DNA of 64,000 nucleotides from an uncultured Chryseobacterium sp. (GTDB lineage Bacteria > Bacteroidota > Bacteroidia > Flavobacteriales > Weeksellaceae), in the NCBI GenBank assembly GCA_913778275.1, contig CAJYWN010000006.1:37387-101386 (forward strand). The letters are read 5' to 3'. Positions 53,987 to 64,000 of the stretch are shown here, piece after piece (position 1 is the first letter of the stretch; every line of letters starts with the position of its first letter). Made by a program: the position numbers and the translations under genes. Under the pieces are notes generated by a model. The model ran no database searches and had not been told where the DNA came from. It saw nothing but the letters and a program-made list of their open reading frames with translations.

Positions 53987-56206
53987 ATGAAAAAAACAAT
54001 AACTGCTTTATCAATTCTTAGTACGGTATTGATTTTCGCCCAGGAAAAGGCTAACAGCCAGGTAAAAGAAAAACAAATTGAAGGGGTTACAATTACTAAA
54101 ACTAAAAAAGCCGTTGAGCAAAAAGCTGACCGCACGATCTTCGATTTCTCAGAACAGCCTCAGTTGAATAACGGAAATGTTCTGGAAGGTATTAAGAAAC
54201 TTCCGGGGCTCGTTTCAACTGATATTGCAGGAATGATGTATCAGGGAAAAGTTTTGGATGTGTACCTCAACGGAAGACCTTTAAATATTACTTCCAACGA
54301 GCTGAACTCTTTTCTGGAAGGCATGCCTGCCAATTCCGTGGACAGAATTGAAGTTATTACCCAGCCCGGCGCCGAATTTCCTGCCACTTCCGGAGGAGCT
54401 ATCATGAATATTATCACGAATAAGAATGCGAATAAATATTTAACAGCAACCTATTCCGGAAATTACTCATTTACAAATTATGATCAATTCAGAAGCAGAA
54501 CGAGCAACTCATTAAATCTTAATGCAAGAAATAAGATCTTCGGATGGCAGTTAAATGTAGGCCAGAATTACCGTGAAAGTATGCTGAATACCAATCAGGA
54601 CTATTTGATGTTAAGCAATACGGACAGGATCGGACGAGGATATTTTGCTAAATCAGGGCTTACTTTTGATCTTGGGCAGGACAGGCTTTTGGTGAACTAT
54701 GATATTTACCATAACAACAATGATAACTATACGTCCAGCAGCGGGCTTGCCGATCTTCCTTATTATCTAAATCCTAATATTATCCGGGAGGGCAACTTCT
54801 CATCTTTTGATGCGGCTCACACGAATAACTTAAGACAGGAAGCTGTTGTAACCTATCAGAAACGTTTTACGGATAAAGCTCAAAAACTGGATTTCCAATT
54901 TGGGTTTACAAAATCCGACAGTAAATTTATTCAGGATAATATTTTTACAGATGTCACTTATATCAACCCTGAGGAAGAAAGTCCCAGGATACCTTTTTCC
55001 AATAAGCTGAACAACAAATCCGATATGAACATTGCCAATTTTAAAGTGGATTATTCTCAGCCGTTAAAAATTTTGGACGGCGGAAAAGTAAGCTTGGGCG
55101 GTTTATATGAAAATCAGAATTTTGATACGGAAAGCAAAGGAATTACCAATCTGGATTATACAAGACAAACTACTGCCACTTACCTTGAGTTCCAGGCTAA
55201 GCTCAAGAAATTTGATTTCATATTGGGAACCCGTGCTGAAAACTATGACATTTCCGGTGTTACGAGATATTACAATCAAACAGATAACCTTATTGAAGCG
55301 GATCTGATTCCATTTAACAAGTTTAAAATATTTCCGAATGCAAGTGTTCAGTACAATCTGATGAATCAGGTCTATGTAGCGGCGAATTATAATAAAAAGA
55401 TCAACTTACCGAGTATTTCTGCCCTAAACCCGAACAACACAACATTTCAGGGGCCAAATACGCAGGTTACCGGTAACCCTAACCTTCAGCCTACAATTTT
55501 CGACAATTATGAACTGAAGATTTCCGCTTTCGATTATGCATTTATCGGTTACAGTGTAAGTTCGGCAAAAAATCAGGTGGCACAGATCATCAGGAAAAAC
55601 GGCAGGAATCTATTTAACGAACAGATCAATATTTCAGACATGAAAATTCATAATTTCAATGTCGGACTGCCGGTTCCTTTTATGATCTTCAGCAAACCCT
55701 TAAGCGAGATCATGAAATTTAATTTTAACCCTGATAAAATCAATTTCATGTATATTTACGCAGGGTATCAGAAACATGACATTGACAATCTGAACAATAA
55801 AGGCTTTTGGATTTTCAATGTGATGACGCAGATCATTTTACCGAAAGAAATTAAACTGACCGCAAATTACAGTTACCTGACACCAAAAGCAGGATATTTC
55901 TATTTCACAGCGGAAAAGCCTTTCAACAATTCTTTTGATCTTACATTAACAAAAAAGTTTATGGATAACCGTCTTACGGTTTCTGTTTTTGCAAATGATA
56001 TTTTCAACGGGCAGGTGATGCAGGTGCGTTCCAATCCGCCTTCCGGCGAATCTGTTTTCCTGAGAAGTAAGTACGATACGCGAAATTTCGGATTATCTGT
56101 AAATTATAAAATCCCAACAAAAAATAAATTGGCCAAAGAAGATGCCAACATCCTGAATCAAACGAAAAAAGAGGAAAATGGCGGCGTGATGCAGCAGGGA
56201 CAATAG
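53987..56206 (+). CDS. Outer-membrane beta-barrel receptor (TonB-dependent-receptor-like)
   Basis: The 739-residue protein has a signal peptide (MKKTITALSILSTVLIFAQ) and a plug region (NVLEGIKKLPGLVSTDIAGM, VLDVYLNGRPLNITSNE, VDRIEVITQPGAEFPATSGG). A long barrel of the outer-membrane beta-barrel family follows. It lacks the N-terminal carboxypeptidase-like domain that many siblings carry. The substrate is unknown. The adjacent two-component pair is a candidate regulator. Confidence 0.82.
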   Translation: MKKTITALSILSTVLIFAQEKANSQVKEKQIEGVTITKTKKAVEQKADRTIFDFSEQPQLNNGNVLEGIKKLPGLVSTDIAGMMYQGKVLDVYLNGRPLNITSNELNSFLEGMPANSVDRIEVITQPGAEFPATSGGAIMNIITNKNANKYLTATYSGNYSFTNYDQFRSRTSNSLNLNARNKIFGWQLNVGQNYRESMLNTNQDYLMLSNTDRIGRGYFAKSGLTFDLGQDRLLVNYDIYHNNNDNYTSSSGLADLPYYLNPNIIREGNFSSFDAAHTNNLRQEAVVTYQKRFTDKAQKLDFQFGFTKSDSKFIQDNIFTDVTYINPEEESPRIPFSNKLNNKSDMNIANFKVDYSQPLKILDGGKVSLGGLYENQNFDTESKGITNLDYTRQTTATYLEFQAKLKKFDFILGTRAENYDISGVTRYYNQTDNLIEADLIPFNKFKIFPNASVQYNLMNQVYVAANYNKKINLPSISALNPNNTTFQGPNTQVTGNPNLQPTIFDNYELKISAFDYAFIGYSVSSAKNQVAQIIRKNGRNLFNEQINISDMKIHNFNVGLPVPFMIFSKPLSEIMKFNFNPDKINFMYIYAGYQKHDIDNLNNKGFWIFNVMTQIILPKEIKLTANYSYLTPKAGYFYFTAEKPFNNSFDLTLTKKFMDNRLTVSVFANDIFNGQVMQVRSNPPSGESVFLRSKYDTRNFGLSVNYKIPTKNKLAKEDANILNQTKKEENGGVMQQGQ

Positions 56207-56257
56207 TTTTAACATGAATATCTTCCACCAATATTTTACTTAATTTGGTGTTTATCA

Positions 56258-56316
56258 ATAGGAGCGGACTTTAGTCCGCTTTTTTATGTCCAAAAGAAAG
56301 GCTTTAGCCAAAACTT
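56258..56316. repeat. Dispersed double-palindrome repeat, family D, copy 3 (inverted)
   Basis: ATAGGAGCGGACTTTAGTCC and GGCTTTAGCCAAAAC are the reverse of the blocks seen at 23223 and 46136. The copy follows the receptor gene and could form two hairpins in its 3' end. Confidence 0.65.
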
Positions 56317-56365
56317 AGAAAAAATGCTAATCTGTGACATCCGTGAAATATTAAAGTTATCCGCG

Positions 56366-57082
56366 CTAAAAATCAATAGTTTGAAAACGCCAGTTCAACG
56401 TATCAATCAGGGTTAATTGATTCAGCGGCAAAGGTAAGTCTATGATTATTTTCAACGTTAAATTCGCCATCATGCTTCCAACAATTCCGGGCAAAGCACC
56501 CAGCACGCCTAAACTGTCACAATCCGGAAGATGTTCATCAAAAGGCGGTTCGGGAAAAATATCTCTTAAATTTTTGCTTCCATTATAATTAAAAATCGCG
56601 ACCTGACCGGAAAAGCCGAGAATGCTTCCATACACCAAAGGTTTTTCAAGCTTTACGCAGACGTCATTAATCAGATATCTCGTTTTAAAAGTATCGGAAC
56701 CATCAACAATGACGTCAAATCCGTAAATTATTTTTTCTGCGTTGGATTCATCAATTTTATCCTCAATGCTAATGAATGTGATCTGATGATTCAAGTTCCT
56801 GACAAATGTTTCAGCACTTTTTACTTTAGAAATGCCAACCGTATTTTCATTATGAATGATCTGTCGGTTTAAATTATGCAGTTCCACCTGATCAAAATCT
56901 GCAACGCCCAATGTTCCGACTCCTGCCGCAGCAAGATATTGGATGACCGGGCTTCCCAAACCTCCTGCTCCAATCACCAACACTTTAGCATCCGTTATTT
57001 TCCGCTGACCTTCCAGGCCGATTTCTTCAATAAAAATCTGTCGGCTGTAGCGGGCAAAAATGTCTTCGCTTTTCATTACCAA
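56366..57082 (-). CDS. thiF: ThiF/MoeB-family sulphur-carrier adenylyltransferase
   Basis: The 238-residue E1-like enzyme has an ATP-binding VIGAGGLGSPVIQYLAAAGV, the NLNRQIIHNENTVGISK loop, and IVDGSDTFKTRYLINDVC. It should adenylate the C-terminal glycine of the sulphur carrier ThiS. It has no C-terminal rhodanese domain. It is the last gene of the thi operon, 159 bases after thiH, so the assignment as ThiF rather than MoeB follows from location. Confidence 0.88.
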   Translation of the reverse strand: MVMKSEDIFARYSRQIFIEEIGLEGQRKITDAKVLVIGAGGLGSPVIQYLAAAGVGTLGVADFDQVELHNLNRQIIHNENTVGISKVKSAETFVRNLNHQITFISIEDKIDESNAEKIIYGFDVIVDGSDTFKTRYLINDVCVKLEKPLVYGSILGFSGQVAIFNYNGSKNLRDIFPEPPFDEHLPDCDSLGVLGALPGIVGSMMANLTLKIIIDLPLPLNQLTLIDTLNWRFQTIDF

Positions 57083-57241
57083 TTTATTGTTTTTAACATA
57101 GAGAACACAAGGTAGTTTTTAAATTATTCTGAATATTTTTTCGTTCGCAAAGGCTGAACTACCTTCGTACACTTTCAGTTTATATTCAGCAGATGATAAC
57201 TATTTTTAAGTCTTTGCAGTTATTAAAATAGTTTTCAATTT

Positions 57242-58360
57242 TTAAATTCCGCTGTAAACAGCATCCCAGTCTTTCATTACCGGATCGTAGCCTGCTTTTC
57301 TGATAATATTTTTAATCTCCTCCATACTTCTTTCGTCACTGGTTTCAAACTGTTCCAGCGATTCTTTATCTACCGCATAGCCTCCAGGATTGGTTTTAGA
57401 TGCAGCACTCATCGCTGTTGCGCCCAAAGAAATGATATTATTTCTGAACTTTTCATTTTCTCTCGTGGAAATAGAGATTTCCAGATCTTCATTCCAGATT
57501 CTGTAAGCACAGATTAATTGTAATAAATCTCTGTCGGACATAACGAAATTCGGCTCTATAATACCTTCAGCCGGCCGCAGCCTCGGAAATGAAACGGAAT
57601 ACCTGCTTTTCCAATAATTTTTCTGAAGATAATCAATGTGCAATGCATTAAAAAAACTATCTACCCGCCAATCTTCCAGCCCAAGCAAAACACCTAATCC
57701 AATTTTATGAATCCCTGAATTCCCGATTCTGTCCGGTGTTTCCAGCCTGAAATTAAAATTCGATTTCTTGCCTTTCGGATGGTATTCTTTATATACTTCC
57801 TTATGGTAGGTTTCCTGATAAACTAAAACCGCATTCACCCCTGCTTCATGAAGCTTCCGGTATTCTTTTTCCGATAAGGGCTGAACTTCAATCGAAATAT
57901 TGGCAAAATGTGGGTTTAAAAGCTGTATGGCATTCAGAAAATAATCAATTCCGACCGTTTTATTGGCCTCCCCGCTTACCAGCAAAACATGATTTACGCC
58001 CATTGATCTCAAAACGGTAGCTTCAACCATCAGTTCGGTCTCGGAAAGCGTTTTTCTTTTAATGGAGTTATCCAGACTAAAACCGCAATACGTACAGATG
58101 TTCTGACATTCATTACTCAGATACAATGGCGCATACAGCTGAATGGTCTTCCCAAAACGTTTTTGGGTCATTTGCTGCGTCATTTTTGCCATTACTTCCA
58201 GTTTTTCAGCAGCAACGGGTGATAGAAAATTTAAAAAATCTTCCAAGGTTTTATTCTTTTTCTGAAGGCTTTTTTCAACATCATTTACCGTTACTCTTTC
58301 AAGCCTTGCTTTTATATCATCCCATTGATATATTTCAAAAAAATCTTTAAAACTCTTCAT
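57242..58360 (-). CDS. thiH: Radical-SAM tyrosine lyase ThiH
   Basis: The 372-residue radical SAM enzyme splits tyrosine to give dehydroglycine for the thiazole ring. The cluster motif CxxxCxxC is formed by Cys85, Cys89 and Cys92 in NECQNICTYCGF. SMGVNHVLLVSGEANKTVG and SFPRLRPAEG match ThiH. Presence of ThiH instead of the glycine oxidase ThiO suggests a route usable without oxygen. A tandem hairpin array separates it from thiG. Confidence 0.94.
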   Translation of the reverse strand: MKSFKDFFEIYQWDDIKARLERVTVNDVEKSLQKKNKTLEDFLNFLSPVAAEKLEVMAKMTQQMTQKRFGKTIQLYAPLYLSNECQNICTYCGFSLDNSIKRKTLSETELMVEATVLRSMGVNHVLLVSGEANKTVGIDYFLNAIQLLNPHFANISIEVQPLSEKEYRKLHEAGVNAVLVYQETYHKEVYKEYHPKGKKSNFNFRLETPDRIGNSGIHKIGLGVLLGLEDWRVDSFFNALHIDYLQKNYWKSRYSVSFPRLRPAEGIIEPNFVMSDRDLLQLICAYRIWNEDLEISISTRENEKFRNNIISLGATAMSAASKTNPGGYAVDKESLEQFETSDERSMEEIKNIIRKAGYDPVMKDWDAVYSGI

Positions 58361-58383
58361 CTTAGCTTAATCTGAATGTTATT

Positions 58384-58722
58384 TTTTGATAGGATTACAT
58401 CCTGTCCTTTTTTACTTCTATTTGTATAAAATTTATTAAAAAAACCGAATTGAATGCTATGTTTGACAGGACTTCATCATGTGCTTTTTTAAATGTCCCT
58501 TCGGGACTTCTATTTGTACAAAATTATTGATCAAACAGATTGAATACTTTTATGTGATAGAAATACATTCTATCGTATCCTTTTTTAGGTCGTCCCTTCG
58601 GGACTCTTTATTCGTATAAAAATTATTTAATCAAACAGATCAAATATTACTGTTTGACAGGACTTCATCCTGTCCTCTATTAAGTCGTCCCTTCGGGACT
58701 CTTTTATATTTTAATCAAAAAG
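58384..58722. repeat. Tandem hairpin repeat array between thiH and thiG
   Basis: Four diverged units of about 95 bases are seen. The palindrome GTCCCTTCGGGAC recurs near 58494, 58592 and 58687, and a GACAGGACTTCATCCTGTC-type element starts units 2 and 4 (units 1 and 3 are decayed). A-rich spacers such as TTTGTATAAAATT and TATTCGTATAAAAA lie between. The last unit reaches the thiG stop codon. Confidence 0.8.
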
Positions 58723-59487
58723 AAAAGATGTTAAGGGACTTGAGGCTTCTGCATGGTTTGAAATGGCTCCTAAGCCGGATTCAAAAGCTCTTCTTCCCGC
58801 AATCACACCTTCTTTAAAAGCCAACGCCATGCTAACAGGATTCTGCGCCACCGCAATAGCTGTATTCACCAAAACCGCATCTGCTCCCATTTCCATCGCT
58901 TTCGCCGCGTCAGAAGGTGCCCCGATTCCCGCATCAACCACAACAGGAACATTGCTCTGACTGATAATAATTTCTAAAAAGTCCAGCGTCTTCAATCCTT
59001 TATTCGTTCCAATAGGTGCTCCCAGAGGCATTACCACTGCTGTTCCTGCATCTTCGAGGCGTTTGCATAAAACCGGGTCGGCATGAATGTAAGGCATCAC
59101 GACAAATCCTAATTTTGCAAGCTCTTCTGTGGCATATAATGTTTCGATGGGATCAGGAAGAAGGTATTTCGGATCGGGATGAATTTCCAGTTTTACCCAG
59201 TTCGTTTCTAAGGCTTCTCTGGCTAATTGTGCTGCCAACACCGCTTCTTTTGCTGTCCTCGCTCCGGAAGTATTCGGTAAAAGATGAGATTTTGTGGGTT
59301 TTAAAGCTATTAAAATATCATCTTCCGGAGAATGGGAATCAATTCTTTTCAAAGCCATCGTTACCAGTTCACTTTCTGATGCAACGATGGAATCCGTCAT
59401 TTCAGAAAGATTTCCGAATTTTCCCGTTCCCAGAAACAATCTTGATTTAAAGGTTCTGTCTGCAATTGTCAATTTTTGATTATTCAT
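58711..59487 (-). CDS. thiG: Thiazole synthase ThiG
   Basis: The 258-residue enzyme forms the thiazole phosphate from deoxyxylulose phosphate, dehydroglycine and ThiS thiocarboxylate. The Schiff-base lysine lies in [18 protein letters not shown], and [28 protein letters not shown] and VLVNTAIA are conserved. Its start overlaps the stop of thiE by four bases. Confidence 0.95.
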   Translation of the reverse strand: MNNQKLTIADRTFKSRLFLGTGKFGNLSEMTDSIVASESELVTMALKRIDSHSPEDDILIALKPTKSHLLPNTSGARTAKEAVLAAQLAREALETNWVKLEIHPDPKYLLPDPIETLYATEELAKLGFVVMPYIHADPVLCKRLEDAGTAVVMPLGAPIGTNKGLKTLDFLEIIISQSNVPVVVDAGIGAPSDAAKAMEMGADAVLVNTAIAVAQNPVSMALAFKEGVIAGRRAFESGLGAISNHAEASSPLTSFLFD

Positions 59488-60098
59488 TGTAATGCTGTTT
59501 TAAATTTAGTGATAATGGACGGTTGTCCTGTAATCTGTCCCGAAACGGCTACTCCGTAGATTCCGATTTGCTGTAATAATTCTATATCATTCAGTAGTAC
59601 GCCGCCAATGGCAAAAATTTTAGGGATTCCCAATGACTTTTCTTTTAATTCCTGTACAACATTCTGATATCCTCTGAATCCTAAGACCGGACTCAGCTGT
59701 TCCTTGGTTGTTGTAAATCTGAGCGGACCAAGCCCGATATAATTGCAGGGTTCTATCATTCGCTGCAGGACATCCTGAAATGTATTGGCCGTTCCGCCGA
59801 TGATTTTATCTTCTCCCAGCAGATGTCTCGCCGTTTCAACCGACATATCATTGAGCCCTAAATGAACACCATCCGCATCCATTTCCCTGGCAATATGAAC
59901 ATGATCATTAATGATGCAAACCGTTCGATAATCTGCACATAATTTTTTTGAAATTTCGCAAAGCTTAATAAAATCTTTTTCGGGAGCATTTTTCCAGCGA
60001 ACCTGAATCCATTTTACGCCGTTGTCGAGTACTTTTCGGATATTGGTTTCCTGCTCTTCTCTTGTTATTCCCTGAGAGATGTATTGTAATTTTTCCAT
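59484..60098 (-). CDS. thiE: Thiamine-phosphate synthase ThiE
   Basis: The 204-residue TIM-barrel enzyme couples pyrimidine diphosphate and thiazole phosphate. Diagnostic segments are [32 protein letters not shown] and [15 protein letters not shown]. The DGVHLG block makes this the likely true synthase, compared with the second, more divergent copy upstream (60922-61506). The gene begins 104 bases after thiD. Confidence 0.9.
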   Translation of the reverse strand: MEKLQYISQGITREEQETNIRKVLDNGVKWIQVRWKNAPEKDFIKLCEISKKLCADYRTVCIINDHVHIAREMDADGVHLGLNDMSVETARHLLGEDKIIGGTANTFQDVLQRMIEPCNYIGLGPLRFTTTKEQLSPVLGFRGYQNVVQELKEKSLGIPKIFAIGGVLLNDIELLQQIGIYGVAVSGQITGQPSIITKFKTALQ

Positions 60099-60202
60099 TT
60101 ATTTTTTAAACGCCAGGAGCGCAAAGATTTTTTTGACTACTAAGTGTTTTTAAGTTCTCAAATACGTTCACTTAACAACACTACAAAGCGTTAATACTAA
60201 TT

Positions 60203-60921
60203 TTAAGAATGGTGCCCTACCAATGTTGGATTGCTTGCTAAAAATTTTTCGATGTAAATTTTTCCTCTGTGGCAGGCTTGTTCCAGATGTTCTCCTAAAG
60301 CTAAATAACTTGTAATCGCGGAAGAAAGCACACAACCCGAACCGTGTTTCGGATAAAATTCGGAGGCGGTATTTTTGGGTTCAATCGAAATTTTTTTCCC
60401 GTTTTCCATCAAAATATCTGTTCCGATCTTTTCTTCCCGGTGGCCGCCTTTCATTAATATGGAACATAAATTTTCCGGTTTTTCAAAAAGGCCTTCTTCT
60501 TTCAAAATATTGTATTCATTATAATTTGGGGTGATTAAAGTAATCTGCTGGATTATATATTTTAATTGTGAAATGGTACTAAGATCAAAAAAAGAAAATT
60601 CGGAGGTGCTTTTCAATACAGGGTCCCAGATAATTTTAGCTTCGGGATTATTGAATGCAATGGTTTTAACAATTTCATTTAAAAATTCTGCGTCTTTTAT
60701 CACCCCTATTTTTACCGCTTTCACCTCATATTTTTTCATTAAAACATGAATGGAATTTACAATTTCCTCTAAAGACTGCCATTCCAAACTCAGGCATTGC
60801 GATTCTGTCTGTAACGTCATTGCCGTACAAACAGCCAATCCATTAACTTTTAACTGTTCAAATGTTTTAATATCCGCCAATACACCCGCTCCACCACTCG
60901 GATCGAAGCCGGCTATACTCA

Positions 60922-60946
<25 letters not shown>
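60203..60946 (-). CDS. thiD: Hydroxymethylpyrimidine (phosphate) kinase ThiD
   Basis: The 247-residue ribokinase-fold protein has MSIAGFDPSGGAGVLADI, the catalytic region KHGSGCVLSSAITSYLALGE, and IIWDPVLKST. It phosphorylates HMP-phosphate to the diphosphate used by ThiE. It overlaps the upstream TenI-like gene by 25 bases, a tight operon arrangement. Confidence 0.94.
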
Positions 60947-63332
<2,386 letters not shown>

Positions 63333-63539
63333 TTAACCGCCCTGTGTGGCAGTGATAATTAAAATTGAATCTTTATTGTTGAGGAATGTTTCCGACCAGG
63401 ATGACTGCGGAATGATACGGTTGTTGAGTGCTACGGCGATGCCTTTCCGTTTTTGAGGAATTTCCATAGCCATTAATGCTTCCAGGGTTTGCGGAAGTGT
63501 TTCAAAAGTTCGTACGGTGTGGTTGATTGTGAGCTCCAT
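63333..63539 (-). CDS. thiS: Sulphur-carrier protein ThiS
   Basis: The 68-residue ubiquitin-like protein ends in the required Gly-Gly (ATQGG). IPQKRKGIAVALNNRIIPQS and LNNKDSILIITATQGG match the family. It receives sulphur as a C-terminal thiocarboxylate from ThiF and a sulphur donor. Its start codon and Shine-Dalgarno sequence are inside a hairpin (63537-63569) below the TPP aptamer. Confidence 0.94.
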   Translation of the reverse strand: MELTINHTVRTFETLPQTLEALMAMEIPQKRKGIAVALNNRIIPQSSWSETFLNNKDSILIITATQGG

Positions 63540-63569
63540 TCCTAAATTTTTATGTATACTTTAGGAATG
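63537..63569 (-). promoter_or_regulatory. Start-codon-sequestering hairpin of the thi leader
   Basis: On the - strand CATTCCTAAA pairs perfectly with TTTAGGAATG, which contains the ribosome binding site AGGA and the thiS ATG. The loop is 13 bases. Another hairpin, CCATTGTACAATAATGG, sits just upstream. It is a plausible translational OFF structure of the TPP switch. Confidence 0.65.
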
Positions 63570-63607
63570 CCCATTATTGTACAATGGAATGTACAGCAAA
63601 AGTCATT

Positions 63608-63692
63608 TCACTTTTCCCTACGCTAGTATGATCTAGAAATCAGGTTCAAAGGGTAAAATCTCAGCCTGTTGTAAACAGACACCCCTAAAGTT
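63608..63692 (-). promoter_or_regulatory. TPP riboswitch of the thi operon
   Basis: On the - strand the leader contains TTTAGGGGTGTC, GGCTGAGATTTTACCC, TTTGAACCTGATTTCTAGAT and CATACTAGCGTAGGGAA. These are the thi-box blocks in order. It is followed by the sequestering hairpin and thiS. Confidence 0.95.
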
Positions 63693-63696
63693 GAAG

Positions 63697-63726
63697 CGAA
63701 GGTAGACATTTTTTTAGAACGGGCAA
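63697..63726 (-). promoter_or_regulatory. thi operon promoter candidate
   Basis: TTG at 63726-63724 and TACCTTCG at 63704-63697 are 19 bases apart, close to the -33/-7 (TTG / TAnnTTTG) consensus of Bacteroidota with one mismatch. It sits directly upstream of the TPP aptamer. Confidence 0.55.
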
Positions 63727-63874
63727 AATTTTTTTGTGGGTGGATACTGAAGGATGGATTTTGATTTTTTCTAACTCCCGCTGATTTCGCAAATGACGCA
63801 GATTTTAATTTTTGAATCATTTATTGAAAATCAATGATTTTGATATTCCGATATTGAAATGAATGACCACTGCC

Positions 63875-64000
63875 CTAGCCCTGATGTTCTATGTTCATAT
63901 GCAAATTATCTAAGTTAAAATTTTCAAGTTTTTTTGATAATCTGCTTGATAAGCCGTCTTGTTTTTCACCACACCGAAACAAATTCTTAAAAGTTTGTTG
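63875..64000 (-). CDS. C-terminal fragment of an unidentified gene entering from beyond the window
   Basis: On the - strand the frame is open from the window edge for 41 codons (it begins QQTFKNLFRCGEKQDGLSSR) and stops at TAG (63877-63875). It ends NLHMNIEHQG. The fragment is basic. A transposase end is one possibility, but I do not recognise the family. It could also be a chance open frame. Confidence 0.35.
   Translation of the reverse strand, partial: QQTFKNLFRCGEKQDGLSSRLSKKLENFNLDNLHMNIEHQG

Noticed and set aside
58384..58722. CRISPR array
   Set aside because: The repeats are about 95 bases, imperfect and contiguous, without unique spacers of constant length. No cas genes are near.
63623..63820. 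A 65-residue - strand frame covering the thi leader
   Set aside because: It runs through the TPP riboswitch and the promoter candidate, so it is not a gene.

Overview
The window reads as a chromosomal segment of a yellow-pigmented Bacteroidota bacterium of the Chryseobacterium/Flavobacterium group. The support is AT-rich DNA, a flexirubin-type pigment locus with a tyrosine ammonia-lyase, a cargo protein with a type IX secretion C-terminal domain, TonB-dependent receptors, candidate promoters of the TAnnTTTG type, and DUF6576-like and WG-repeat proteins. I see no rRNA, tRNA, CRISPR array, prophage or intact insertion sequence.

Layout. (1) 1-22973 is most of an aryl-polyene/flexirubin locus; its left end is cut by the window. 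A + strand block (1-8515) encodes ketosynthases, an acyl carrier protein, a chain-length-factor-like ketosynthase without catalytic residues, a deacetylase, a LolA-like carrier, a lipoprotein, a hotdog dehydratase and a glycosyltransferase. It also carries a small toxin-antitoxin pair. A - strand block (20305-11920) encodes tyrosine ammonia-lyase, ketoreductase, ketosynthase, ACP, acyltransferase, a CrtI-like oxidoreductase and a C45-type acyltransferase/hydrolase. A halogenase-like flavoenzyme and an aryl-acid ligase follow. A T9SS-secreted protein and a diheme cytochrome lie between the two blocks. (2) 23491-32663 is housekeeping: type-2 IleRS, TraR/DksA-like protein, LspA, SanA-like protein, TrpRS, YjjG-like phosphatase and an ECF sigma factor. 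(3) 32746-39607 holds metK behind a SAM-II-like riboswitch, divergent oxyR/katA, an enoyl-CoA hydratase, a dCMP deaminase, XerD and a Nudix hydrolase. (4) 39656-46014 holds envelope and metabolic genes. (5) 46458-49603 is a TPP-riboswitch-controlled TonB receptor and a WG-repeat protein. (6) 49750-56206 is aconitase, a LytS/LytTR-type two-component system and an outer-membrane beta-barrel receptor. (7) 56366-63692 is a thiamine operon (thiS-thiC-tenI/thiE-like-thiD-thiE-thiG-thiH-thiF) behind a second TPP riboswitch.

How the parts connect. Tyrosine deamination, ligase activation, ketosynthase/ketoreductase/dehydratase cycling on ACPs and tailoring enzymes account for the aryl-polyene half of a flexirubin. 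The dialkylresorcinol genes are presumably outside the window. Thiamine supply is controlled twice by TPP, once for synthesis and once for a receptor likely to import thiamine.

The least explained features are several families of intergenic palindromic repeats. One family brackets the ACP-containing cassettes of the pigment locus. Another has become the N-terminal coding region of a lipoprotein gene. A third forms a tandem hairpin array between thiH and thiG.
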